Shown here in pieces: positions 43,306 through 51,592 of a stretch of 64,000 nucleotides of DNA. The notes below the pieces were generated by a model. The model was not told where the DNA came from. It saw only the letters and a program-made list of their open reading frames with translations, and made no database searches. The stretch's first letter is position 1, and every line of letters begins with the position of its first letter. This DNA is from Limnoglobus roseus (GTDB lineage: Bacteria > Planctomycetota > Planctomycetia > Gemmatales > Gemmataceae): the NCBI RefSeq assembly GCF_008254045.1, contig NZ_CP042425.1, positions 930,001 through 994,000 on the forward strand, in the 5' to 3' direction. Both the position numbers and the translations under genes were made by a program.

Positions 43306-44289
43306 TCAGGAGTGGCCGAGGACCGGGTGCGGCCGGTACGGCTCCTCCAGCGACTTCAACTCACCGGCGTCGAGTTTCAGGTCAACGGCGGCGATCGCGT
43401 CCTCAAGATGGTGCGGCTTCGACGCACCGACGATCGGGGCCGTCACGGCCGGTTGTTGCAGTAGCCACGCCAGGGCGACCCGGGCGTTCGGCACGCCCCG
43501 TCGCTTCGCCACTTCCGACAACCGCTCGACCACCGTGAAGTCCGCGTCCTGGTAGTAGAGCTTGTGCGCGAAGTCGTCCGTCTTGGCCCGACTCGTCTCG
43601 CCCCGGTCGGCGGAAGAACGGTTGCCGGCCAGGAAGCCGCGGGCCAGCGGGCTCCACGGCAGCAGGCCGATGCCCTCGTCCCGGCAGAGCGGGTTCACTT
43701 CTCGCTCCTCCTCGCGGTAGACCAAGTTGTAATGGTTCTGCATCGTCACGAACCGCGCCCACCCGTGCCGCTCGGACGCGCGGAGCATTTTGGCCAACTG
43801 CCACGCGAACATGCTCGACGCGCCGATGTGGAGCACCTTCCCCGCCCGCACCACGGCGTCCAACGCCGCGAGCGTTTCCTCGACCGGGGTGGTCGGGTCG
43901 AAGCGGTGAATCTGGTACAGGTCCACGTAGTCGAGCTGGAGGCGCTTCAGGCTCGCGTCGATGGCGTGCCGGATGTGCTTGGCCGACAGCCCCCGCTCGT
44001 TGGGCGTTTGGCCCATCGGGTTGAAGACCTTCGTCGCAATTACCACCTGCTCGCGGGGAATCGAGAGTGCCCGCAAGGCCCGCCCCAGAACTTCTTCGCT
44101 AGCCCCGTCGGAGTACATGTCGGCCGTGTCGAAGAAGTTGATCCCCGCTTCCCACGCCTGCCGAAAGAAGGGGCGGCTGGCGTCTTCATCGAGAACCCAC
44201 GGCCGCCACCGGCTGCTGCCGTAGGTCATGCACCCCAGGCAAATCCGCGACACCTTGAGGCCGGTCGCACCGAGGTTGACGTAGTCCAT
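43306..44289 (-). CDS. Aldo/keto reductase
   Basis: A 327-residue NADPH-dependent (beta/alpha)8 oxidoreductase. The catalytic tetrad is visible: Asp54 and Tyr59 in FFDTADMYSDG, Lys87 in IATKVFNP and His128 in YQIHRFDP. The cofactor-binding C-terminal part includes VGASKPHHLEDAI. It resembles the YajO/Tas-like subgroup of aldo/keto reductases. The substrate is unknown. It is convergent with the DUF2029 gene (14 bp between stops). ATG at 44289; a perfect 40-bp palindrome lies 25 nt upstream. Confidence 0.92.
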   Translation of the reverse strand: MDYVNLGATGLKVSRICLGCMTYGSSRWRPWVLDEDASRPFFRQAWEAGINFFDTADMYSDGASEEVLGRALRALSIPREQVVIATKVFNPMGQTPNERGLSAKHIRHAIDASLKRLQLDYVDLYQIHRFDPTTPVEETLAALDAVVRAGKVLHIGASSMFAWQLAKMLRASERHGWARFVTMQNHYNLVYREEEREVNPLCRDEGIGLLPWSPLARGFLAGNRSSADRGETSRAKTDDFAHKLYYQDADFTVVERLSEVAKRRGVPNARVALAWLLQQPAVTAPIVGASKPHHLEDAIAAVDLKLDAGELKSLEEPYRPHPVLGHS

Positions 44290-44314
44290 GAGTTCACCGC
44301 GTGAGAATGATGAA

Positions 44315-44354
44315 GGCGATGGGGACAGGGAGTATACTCCCTGTCCCCATCGCC
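44315..44354. repeat. Perfect loopless 40-bp palindrome
   Basis: 44315-44334 is the exact reverse complement of 44335-44354 with no loop base, tipped GGCGATG/CATCGCC. It lies between the S9 peptidase stop (24 nt away) and the aldo/keto reductase start (25 nt away). It could end peptidase transcription. Confidence 0.95.
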
Positions 44355-44378
44355 CTTACGAATCGCCGTCGGGTCGGA

Positions 44379-47300
44379 TTACCGCCGTTTCACGTCCTTC
44401 TCGTAGATGTCGGCCTTCGTCTGCCGGTCCGCGAGGAGGTGCTCGGAGAAGAAGTCCCACATCCGCTGCGTGAAGTACGGCTGGGCGGGGCCGAAGCCGT
44501 GCCGGGCACCCGGGATGATGAGCAGTTCGAACCGCTTGTTCGCCTTGATGAGGGCGTCGGTCAGCCGCATCGTGTTCGCCGGGTGGACGTTGTTGTCGAT
44601 CTCCCCGTGAACCAACAGCAGGTGCCCCTTCAGGTTCGCCGCCAACTCCGCGTTCGTCGGCACCTTGATCTCGAACTTCATCTTCGGCGGGGCCTTCTCC
44701 TCGGCCTTCTTTTCGTCGCCCTTTTTCTCCTCGTCTTTCTTTACCTCGGCCTTCTTAGCTTCTTCCGTCGTCTTCTTTTCCTCGACCTTCTTCATGTCTT
44801 GCTTCCCCTCGGTCGCCTTCTTGGTTTCCTCGGTCGCCTTCTTGGTCTCCTCGATCGCCTTCTTCGCGTCTTGCTTGGCATCCTCGATCGTCTTCTTCGC
44901 GTCTTGCTTGGCCTCGGCGGCCTTCTTCTCTTCGGCCTTCTTGGCCTCGACCTTCGCCGCCTCGGCGGCTTGCTGTTTCACCTCGGCCAGTTTCTTCTGC
45001 AACTCGGCCAGCTTCTTTTCGACCTCCTCGACGGACTGCTTGTCTTCGGGGTCGAAGCCCGTCAGTACGGCCTCGATCTCGGCTTCGATCTCTTCCTCCT
45101 CGGCCGGGGGCCGACGACGACCGCCCTGACCCTGGCCGGTGCCCGTCCGCGTGGCCCCGCCCTGGCCTGTGCTGCCGGTCGCGGCGTCCTTCTTCTCCTC
45201 GATCACGGCCACTTCCTTCATGCCGTGGTACCGCTCGGACCAGTTGTCGTTGTAGATGTTGTTGTCGTGGTTCCCGGCGCTCGCGACGGCGACCTTGAAG
45301 AAGTCGTTGTACGGCGGCTGCAACACGGCCGCGGCCGACATGAACCCGCCGCCCGAGTGGCCATAGATGCCGACGCGGTTCAGGTCGATGTAGGCGTGCC
45401 GGGCGGCGAGTTGTTCGATGGCCGCTTTCTTGTCCACCAGGCCGTAGTCGCGGAGGTTGTAGTACCCGAAACTGTGGTACGCCTTCGACCGCTCCGGGCT
45501 GCCGCCGCGGTGGCCGACCTGAATCACGATGAACCCGAGTTGCGCCATTTGCATCGGCTGGCTGTGGGCCGCGAACTTGTGCGTGACGCCCTCCGTCTGC
45601 GGGCCGGGGTAGACGTTGGCGATGATCGGGTACGATTTCTTCGGGTCGAAGTCGAACGGCTTCCACAGGTTCCCGTACAGGTCCGTCACGCCGTCGGCCG
45701 CCTTCACGACGAACGTCTCCGGCGTCCGCCACCCGGTCGCCTTCAACTGCGACAGGTCGGTCTGTTCCAGCGTCATCACGGGGTGGCCGAGTTCGTCGTA
45801 AACCATCGAGATCGGGGCGTGGTCAGTCGCGCTCGCCGTCGAGACGACGAACTTCTTCGACGGCGACAGGTACGACTGGTGGTTCAACCCGCCCTTAACC
45901 GGCGACACTTTTGGCCCGATGTCCGTCGAGTTCAAGTTCACCGGGATGACGCTCGGGTCGAGTTGCGTCAGCCCGGTGCCGTCGAACCGCACGCGGTACA
46001 GGTGGTTGTAATAAATGTTCTCGCCGTGCTCGCGGGCGTTGCCGACGAAGTAGAGTTGCTTGTTCTTGCCGTCCACGTCGACAATCCGGCTCGTCCGCCA
46101 CTGGCCGGCGGTGATGGCGTTCTTCAGCGTCCCGTCGCGGCCGTACAGGTAGAAGTGGCCCCACCCGCTCCGCTCAGACCACCAGATCAACTCGTCCGTC
46201 TCTTCGACGAACCGAACCGGCTGCGAGTCAAGGAAGGCCGAGTCGAACGACTCGGCGAACAGACTCTTCTCGGCCCCAGTCAGCACGTCGATGGTGCAGA
46301 TCGCCAGGTTCCGCTGGAGGCGGTCGCGGCGGATGAACCGGAGTTCGTTGGCGGCCTTGCCCCAGACGACGCCACTGAACCGCTCGTCCTTCCACTTCGG
46401 CTTCACGGCCGTGAGGGCCTTCTTCGACACGTCGCAGTAGAAGAGTTCTTGCTTGCGGACCTTCTCCTCGCCGGGCATCGGGTACTTGTACTGTTCGAGC
46501 TTCGGCCGCGGCGTGGCGAGCGAATCGACGAGGTACAACTCCTGCACCCCGCGGCTGTCGGACCGCGTGACGAAGAACGCCTTCGAGTCGGGCGACCACG
46601 TCACGCTGGGCCGCGACTTCCGCTCCTCGGCCGTCGGCGGCTTCGCCTCGCCTTGTGTCTGAGCCTGGGCCTCGCTACCGACCTGCCGGCCACGGCCGAA
46701 CGTGCCCCGCCCCGGGCCGAAGGTGTACTCGTCTTCGCCGTCCTTGCTCAGCTGAACGGCCTTGTCTTCGGCCCCCTCGTCGGCCAGGTAGAGGTTGTGC
46801 TTGAAGGCGTAGACGTACTTCTTCTTGTCCGGCGAAATCGCCTTGTAGCTCGCGGCGGCGGCCGGCGGGGTCGTCTGGTTCCCTTGCTGCTGTTGTTGTT
46901 GGTCCTGCTGCTGTTGGTTCTGCTGGTCGTCCTGGCGTTGCCCGCGGTCGCGAATCTCCTCAAATTGCTTCCGTTGCTCCTCGGTCATTCGGGCCAGCGT
47001 TTCGGGCGACGCCTGGAATCCCGTGCGGACGACTTTGGCCCCCTTCGTGAGTTTGCCGGCGGCCAGGTCGTACTCGTACTGGTACTCGTCGAAGGCGAAC
47101 TTCATCTTCTTACCGTCGTCGGTCACGCTCACCCGACTCAGGGCGAGCGTCTCCACGTCGAGCGGCTTCTTGGCGAGTTCGGACAGGGCGGCGGCGACGT
47201 TCGCGGCGTCGAAGAGGGGGGCCTTCGTTTTCTTAGCCGGGTCCACCAGCCAGTACGCCGTACCACCCGGGGTGCGGGCCGTGTACCAGAACTGATCGGT

Positions 47301-47483
47301 CTTGCCGATCCACTGCGGGAAGACGTTGGTCTCCTGAACATTGCGGTAAACGAACTCGCGGCTGAACTTCTGAGCGAGGGGGTAGTTCGCCCCGGAAACC
47401 TTCTCCGGCTCGGCGGCGGGCGCGGCCGCCAGACACAAGATGAAGTACGCAACGGACGCGGAACCAGACCAGATACGAGTCAT
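44379..47483 (-). CDS. S9 family peptidase with coiled-coil inserted in the catalytic domain
   Basis: A 1034-residue secreted serine peptidase of the prolyl oligopeptidase / DPP IV group. A signal peptide (about 1-25) precedes a beta-propeller (about 40-600), interrupted by a Gln-run near 190-205. The hydrolase domain carries the nucleophile in YGHSGGGFMS (Ser about 710), the acid in HGEIDNNVHP (about 961) and the His in GARHGFGP (about 994). Between Ser and Asp about 175 extra residues (about 756-930), rich in Lys, Glu and Ala with KKAEEKK-type repeats, replace what is normally a short loop. ATG 47483 begins the signal peptide; an upstream in-frame TTG is rejected. It probably cleaves proline-containing peptides outside the cytoplasm. 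Confidence 0.88.
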   Translation of the reverse strand: MTRIWSGSASVAYFILCLAAAPAAEPEKVSGANYPLAQKFSREFVYRNVQETNVFPQWIGKTDQFWYTARTPGGTAYWLVDPAKKTKAPLFDAANVAAALSELAKKPLDVETLALSRVSVTDDGKKMKFAFDEYQYEYDLAAGKLTKGAKVVRTGFQASPETLARMTEEQRKQFEEIRDRGQRQDDQQNQQQQDQQQQQQGNQTTPPAAAASYKAISPDKKKYVYAFKHNLYLADEGAEDKAVQLSKDGEDEYTFGPGRGTFGRGRQVGSEAQAQTQGEAKPPTAEERKSRPSVTWSPDSKAFFVTRSDSRGVQELYLVDSLATPRPKLEQYKYPMPGEEKVRKQELFYCDVSKKALTAVKPKWKDERFSGVVWGKAANELRFIRRDRLQRNLAICTIDVLTGAEKSLFAESFDSAFLDSQPVRFVEETDELIWWSERSGWGHFYLYGRDGTLKNAITAGQWRTSRIVDVDGKNKQLYFVGNAREHGENIYYNHLYRVRFDGTGLTQLDPSVIPVNLNSTDIGPKVSPVKGGLNHQSYLSPSKKFVVSTASATDHAPISMVYDELGHPVMTLEQTDLSQLKATGWRTPETFVVKAADGVTDLYGNLWKPFDFDPKKSYPIIANVYPGPQTEGVTHKFAAHSQPMQMAQLGFIVIQVGHRGGSPERSKAYHSFGYYNLRDYGLVDKKAAIEQLAARHAYIDLNRVGIYGHSGGGFMSAAAVLQPPYNDFFKVAVASAGNHDNNIYNDNWSERYHGMKEVAVIEEKKDAATGSTGQGGATRTGTGQGQGGRRRPPAEEEEIEAEIEAVLTGFDPEDKQSVEEVEKKLAELQKKLAEVKQQAAEAAKVEAKKAEEKKAAEAKQDAKKTIEDAKQDAKKAIEETKKATEETKKATEGKQDMKKVEEKKTTEEAKKAEVKKDEEKKGDEKKAEEKAPPKMKFEIKVPTNAELAANLKGHLLLVHGEIDNNVHPANTMRLTDALIKANKRFELLIIPGARHGFGPAQPYFTQRMWDFFSEHLLADRQTKADIYEKDVKRR

Positions 47484-47716
47484 GTCGGCATAGCCCTGGC
47501 GTAGAAGGAAGATTTTGCCCAAACTACCACAAAGGTGCCGCGGCCGGAAGGGTGCGAGGAAAACATGAAAGGAAATTCACGATCTCCAGCACACATTGAA
47601 GCCAGTCAACGGTGGCCCGGCAGGCGATGGCGCACGGTCTGCGATCGAAGGCGACGGTTGTAAGCATGGTAGCCGCGGCGAAGAATAATCCAGTACCTTC
47701 GCCGCGAGTGACCGCC

Positions 47717-48718
47717 ATGAAAAGCTTGTCCGACGTTCCGCTCTCGGTCCTCGACCTCTGCCCGGTGCGCGAGGGGGGCACGGCGGCCGAGTCCTTCCGC
47801 GAGAGCCTCGACCTCGCCCGCACGGCCGAGCGGTGCAGCTACCGGCGGTACTGGGTCGCCGAACACCACGGTTTGCCGGGCGTGGCTAGCGCGGCGACAG
47901 CCGTGGTCATTGCCCACCTCGCCGCCGGCACGTCCCGCATTCGCGTCGGGTCCGGCGGCGTCATGCTCCCCAACCACGCCCCGTTGGTGATCGCCGAACA
48001 GTTCGGCACGCTCGCCGCGCTCCACCCCGGCCGCATCGACTTGGGCCTCGGGCGTGCCCCCGGCGGGGACGCGCGAACGTACCGCGCCCTGCGACGAAAC
48101 CTGAACGGCGGGGATGCCTTCCCTCAGGACGTGCGAGAGTTGATGGCGTACTTCCGGCCCGGCGGCCCCGGCAACGGCGTTCACGCCGTCCCGGGCGAGG
48201 GGTTAGACGTGCCCGTGTGGCTGCTCGGGTCGAGCGACTTCAGCGCGCGGCTCGCGGCCGAACTGGGCCTGCCGTTCGCGTTCGCCTCGCACTTCGCCCC
48301 GGACTCGCTCCACCAGGCGATTGCCCTCTATCATCGGCACTTCGAACCGTCGGAATCGCTCGCCCAGCCCTACGTCATGGTCGCGGCAAACGCGGTGGCG
48401 GCCGACACCGACCGCGAAGCGTCGCGATTGTTCACGTCGGTCCAGCAACAGTTTCTCAACCTCGTCCGCGGCTCGCCGGGACAATTCCCGCCGCCGGTCG
48501 ATTCGATGGACTCGCGTTGGACGCTAGTCGAGCGAGCGCACGTCGAGCGGATGACCCGGTGTTCGGCCGTCGGCTCGCCCGACACGGTGCGGTGGCGACT
48601 GGAAGGAATCCTGGCCGAAACGAACGCGGACGAACTGATTCTCACGACCCCACTCTACGACCACGCCACCCGACTCCGGTCCGTCGAACTCGTCGCCGGG
48701 TTGCGACACGAGTCATAA
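47717..48718 (+). CDS. LLM-class flavin-dependent oxidoreductase
   Basis: A 333-residue luciferase-like monooxygenase (TIM barrel, FMN- or F420-using). [20 protein letters not shown] starts the family-typical N-terminus. [31 protein letters not shown] and [14 protein letters not shown] are diagnostic of the single-component MsnO8/YhbW-like subgroup. The substrate is unknown. The frame is open upstream, but the ATG at 47717 begins the conserved part. It is divergent from the S9 peptidase, with 233 bp between starts. Confidence 0.88.
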   Translation: MKSLSDVPLSVLDLCPVREGGTAAESFRESLDLARTAERCSYRRYWVAEHHGLPGVASAATAVVIAHLAAGTSRIRVGSGGVMLPNHAPLVIAEQFGTLAALHPGRIDLGLGRAPGGDARTYRALRRNLNGGDAFPQDVRELMAYFRPGGPGNGVHAVPGEGLDVPVWLLGSSDFSARLAAELGLPFAFASHFAPDSLHQAIALYHRHFEPSESLAQPYVMVAANAVAADTDREASRLFTSVQQQFLNLVRGSPGQFPPPVDSMDSRWTLVERAHVERMTRCSAVGSPDTVRWRLEGILAETNADELILTTPLYDHATRLRSVELVAGLRHES

Positions 48719-48746
48719 CTTCGCGGCACCCGCTCCCGGAGGTGCT

Positions 48747-48792
48747 GTAGGGTGAGAGCCACGGGACGGCCGTCCCGTGGCTCTCACCCTAC
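48747..48792. repeat. Perfect loopless 46-bp palindrome
   Basis: 48747-48769 is the exact reverse complement of 48770-48792, with no loop. It lies 28 nt after the oxidoreductase stop and 35 nt before the epimerase start, on the plus-strand side of both, so it may terminate the first gene or fold in the leader of the second. Confidence 0.95.
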
Positions 48793-48827
48793 AATCTCCC
48801 GGAACCCTCACCCCACGCGGAGTCGCC

Positions 48828-49679
48828 ATGAAGATCGGCATGAACCTTCTGCTCTGGACCGGCCACGTCACCGAGGAGCACTACCCACTGCTCGCGAAGA
48901 TCAAGGCGGCCGGCTACGACGGCGTCGAACTGCCGCTCTTCGAGGGCGACCCGAGCCACTTCAAGAAAGTGAAGACCGAACTCGACAAGCAAGGGTTGAA
49001 GTGCACCACCGTGACCGTGGTGAACCCCGAGCACAGCCCGATCAGCCCCGACGCGAGCATTCGCAAGGCCGCCCACGAGCGGCACAAGTGGGCCATCGAC
49101 TGTAGTGCCGCCCTCGGCGCGGAAACGATGCTCGGGCCGTTCCACTCGCCGCTCGGCGTCTTCACCGGCGACGGCCCGACGGCCGACGAGAAGAAGCGGG
49201 CCGCCGAGGTGTTGCGACAGGCCGCCGAGTACGCGAAGCAGGCGAACCTGATGCTCGCCATCGAGTACCTGAACCGCTTCGAGTGTTACTTCCTGACGAC
49301 CGCCGCGGACGCCGTGGCCCTGGTGAAGAGTGTGGACCACCCGAACTTCCGCACGATGTACGACACGTTCCACGCAAACATCGAGGAAGTCCGCCCGAGC
49401 ACGGCCATCCGCACGATTTCCCCGGTACTGGCCCACGTCCACATCAGCGAGAACAACCGCGGCACGCCGGGCACCGGGCAGGTGAACTGGTTCGAAACCT
49501 TCCGCAGCCTCCGCGAAGTCGGCTATGACGGCTGGCTGACGATCGAAGCCTTCGGCCGCGCACTGCCGGCCCTGGCCGCCGCGACCCGCGTCTGGCGGGA
49601 CTTCTTCCCATCGCCGGACCACGTGTACACGGAAGGGATCGGGTTCATCCAGTCGATGTGGAAGCTGGCAAAGGTGTAA
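48828..49679 (+). CDS. Sugar phosphate isomerase/epimerase (AP endonuclease 2 fold)
   Basis: A 283-residue TIM-barrel protein of the xylose isomerase-like superfamily, resembling D-tagatose/D-psicose 3-epimerases. The four metal ligands can be placed: Glu in AIEYLNRFE (about 144), Asp in MYDTFHAN (about 177), His in HVHISENNRG (about 203) and Glu in TIEAFGRAL (about 238). It probably interconverts ketoses in the cytoplasm; the exact sugar is unknown. ATG at 48828. A hairpin after the stop codon is a likely terminator. Confidence 0.87.
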   Translation: MKIGMNLLLWTGHVTEEHYPLLAKIKAAGYDGVELPLFEGDPSHFKKVKTELDKQGLKCTTVTVVNPEHSPISPDASIRKAAHERHKWAIDCSAALGAETMLGPFHSPLGVFTGDGPTADEKKRAAEVLRQAAEYAKQANLMLAIEYLNRFECYFLTTAADAVALVKSVDHPNFRTMYDTFHANIEEVRPSTAIRTISPVLAHVHISENNRGTPGTGQVNWFETFRSLREVGYDGWLTIEAFGRALPALAAATRVWRDFFPSPDHVYTEGIGFIQSMWKLAKV

Positions 49680-49698
49680 AGCTCGGTAAACTGCGCCG

Positions 49699-49724
49699 GC
49701 CCCGCCGAACGTGCCCGGCGGGGC
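49699..49724 (+). terminator. Hairpin after the epimerase gene
   Basis: A 9-bp G+C stem (GCCCCGCCG with CGGCGGGGC) and an 8-nt loop, 20 nt after the stop codon. No T-tract, so termination is only probable. Confidence 0.6.
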
Positions 49725-49831
49725 TACCCATTTTCCGCACTTCGCCCGTCACAACCCCGCGGATTGCTGACAGAGCTGGCCGATTCTTCTGGTAACGGCG
49801 TGTGAGGACACACGCACCGGAGGCTTCACGG

Positions 49832-50854
49832 ATGGCACGGCTCAACCGCACCTGGCTCGGCATCTTCGCCCTTGGCTTTGTCCCGCTGGCAATGGCCGCG
49901 GAACCCACACCACCGACCGGCACGCCGCAGGTTTTCGTGCCGTGGGCGAACAAATTCTTCAAGAAGGACAACCCGCCGTCGGTCATCGTCCACGACTTCG
50001 GGACAGTCCCGCACGGCACGATGCTGACGCACAAGTTCACGTTCACGAACATCTACGACGTGCCCATGCAGATCATCGACGTGCGGAAGTCGTGCACGTG
50101 CCTGGACGCCGACCCGCCGCAGAAGGTGCTGCAACCGAACGAGTCGGCCGACATCGTGCTGACCATGAACGCCGCGAAGTTCAACGGCCCGAACGCGCAG
50201 ACGTTCTACGTCACGTTCGGCCCGCAGTACGTCTCGACGGCCGTCATTCGCGTGCAGGCCAACAGCCGGGCCGACGTGCAACTCTCGCCGGGGCACGTCA
50301 ACTTCGGCGTGGTGCAGCAGGGGGCGAAGGCGGCCCAGGTGGTGACGATCAAGTACGTCGGCAAGATGCGGGACTGGAAGATCACGGAAGTCGTGAAGCC
50401 GAGCGGCCCGCTCGACGTGCAACTGACCGACCCGAAGGGGCCGGAGTTCGCGGTCACGGTATCGCTAAAGGCTGACGCCCCGGCCGGCACGATTCTCGAA
50501 CCGATCACGCTGAAGACGAACGACCCGACCGCGTCGCTGTTGCAGTTCAACGTGGCCGGCGTCGTGCAAGCCCCGATCACGGTGGCCCCGGAGAAGGTCA
50601 AGTTCGAGGGCGTGAAGCTCGGCGACGAGCAAACGCAGAAGGTGATCCTGCGGGCGACGAAGGCGTTCAAGGTGGAAGCGGTTGCCGACGCGGGCGACGG
50701 TCTGACCATCGAGCCGGGCGAGGTTGCCTCGCCGGTGCAAATCATCACGGTGAAGTTCAAGCCGGTCGGCACCGGCGCGTGGAAACGTGAACTGAAGCTC
50801 AAGACCGACCTGGGTGAAGCCCCGCTGACGGTGGAACTGGAAGCGGTGCAGTAA
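49832..50854 (+). CDS. Secreted DUF1573 protein
   Basis: A 340-residue protein with a signal peptide (about 1-22). The DUF1573 domain (about 50-150) shows VIVHDFGTVPHGTMLTHKFT and VRKSCTCLDADPP, including the conserved Cys-Thr-Cys. Two further Ig-like domains (about 155-250 and 250-340) follow. DUF1573 is widespread in secreted planctomycete and bacteroidete proteins; its function is not defined. The ATG at 49832, with GGAGG upstream, was preferred over a GTG ten codons earlier. A hairpin follows the stop codon. Confidence 0.82.
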   Translation: MARLNRTWLGIFALGFVPLAMAAEPTPPTGTPQVFVPWANKFFKKDNPPSVIVHDFGTVPHGTMLTHKFTFTNIYDVPMQIIDVRKSCTCLDADPPQKVLQPNESADIVLTMNAAKFNGPNAQTFYVTFGPQYVSTAVIRVQANSRADVQLSPGHVNFGVVQQGAKAAQVVTIKYVGKMRDWKITEVVKPSGPLDVQLTDPKGPEFAVTVSLKADAPAGTILEPITLKTNDPTASLLQFNVAGVVQAPITVAPEKVKFEGVKLGDEQTQKVILRATKAFKVEAVADAGDGLTIEPGEVASPVQIITVKFKPVGTGAWKRELKLKTDLGEAPLTVELEAVQ

Positions 50855-50872
50855 TACTGACTGGAACCCCTG

Positions 50873-50899
50873 CGGCCGCGGCGATTCGCCGCGGCCGCT
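50873..50899 (+). terminator. Hairpin after the DUF1573 gene
   Basis: A perfect 13-bp all-G+C-type stem (50873-50885 with 50887-50899) with a single-base loop, 18 nt after the stop codon and followed by TTGCG. Confidence 0.7.
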
Positions 50900-50953
50900 T
50901 GCGTTACGGGCGACGGCCGGCGATGATGGAAGGTTCAATCCGGAGGCCCACCG

Positions 50954-51505
50954 ATGGACGAACACTACGCCACCCGCCAGCGGTGGGCTGAAGTCCTGGC
51001 CATGTACGGGGAATACTTTCCGCATTGGAGCCGAGACACGGTTGACCGGTTGGCCCGGCATGCGGAACTGATTGAAGAACTGTTGAATTGCCGCGGCATC
51101 ATGCGGCTCCATCCAATTACGTCCCACTTCTCGCTCGGGTTCATCCGCTCCGACGCGACGGATCACATCCCCGGAGACACCTACATCGACATCGAAGTAC
51201 CGAGTACCGGCGAATACCTCATCGCACTGGCCCACTATCGCCGGATTCCGCCCGCGAGTGCATGCCAATCGGAACGGTTGACGCTGTATGATCGCACCTG
51301 CCCGCACGTGCGGTCGGCGGTGCGGGCGGTTCGCGTGGCCGCCCGGCTGATGGGCGTGAAAATCAGCCAGCCGCAACGGGAGAAGCCACCGGCCGGAGCG
51401 ATGCGACGGCAGTGGCTGGTCATCTCGAAGGACGGGCTGTTCGCCCCGCCGCGGCCGAAGGTGTACCGCGAACTGCGGTTGGACGGGTTCGCGTTCGAGG
51501 AATGA
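50954..51505 (+). CDS. Hypothetical protein
   Basis: A 183-residue soluble protein with no signal peptide or membrane helix, started by ATG 50954 with GGAGG 8 nt upstream. The first half is helical (RQRWAEVLAMYGEYFPHWSR), and a beta-rich centre includes DTYIDIEVPSTGEYLIALAH. The C-terminus is basic (RAVRVAARLMGVKISQPQRE). No family is recognised. Its stop codon is 1 nt from a long palindrome shared with the convergent carB gene. Confidence 0.6.
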   Translation: MDEHYATRQRWAEVLAMYGEYFPHWSRDTVDRLARHAELIEELLNCRGIMRLHPITSHFSLGFIRSDATDHIPGDTYIDIEVPSTGEYLIALAHYRRIPPASACQSERLTLYDRTCPHVRSAVRAVRVAARLMGVKISQPQREKPPAGAMRRQWLVISKDGLFAPPRPKVYRELRLDGFAFEE

Positions 51506-51506
51506 G

Positions 51507-51589
51507 GGCGAGCCGAACTCCGTAAGGAGTCGGGTGAATCGCTGGTTGCCGCCGCGATTCACCCGACTCCTTACGGAGTTCGGCTCGCC
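51507..51589. repeat. GGCGAGC-tipped intergenic palindrome 4
   Basis: Perfect 36-bp arms (51507-51542 and 51554-51589) around an 11-nt loop, tipped GGCGAGC and GCTCGCC. It fills the gap between two convergent genes, 1 nt from one stop codon and 3 nt from the other. The arm contains its own smaller palindrome (ACTCCGTAAGGAGT). The core is unrelated to those of the other members. Confidence 0.95.
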
Positions 51590-51592
51590 AAG

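Noticed and set aside
46870..46930. Gln-codon run in the S9 peptidase as a sequencing error
   Set aside because: The frame is intact on both sides and the run lies in a propeller loop, where low-complexity inserts are tolerated.
44301..47504. Plus-strand open frame of more than 1000 codons opposite the S9 peptidase
   Set aside because: It is rich in Leu, Arg and Val with no domain, caused by high G+C in the complementary frame; the minus strand has signal peptide, propeller and catalytic motifs.
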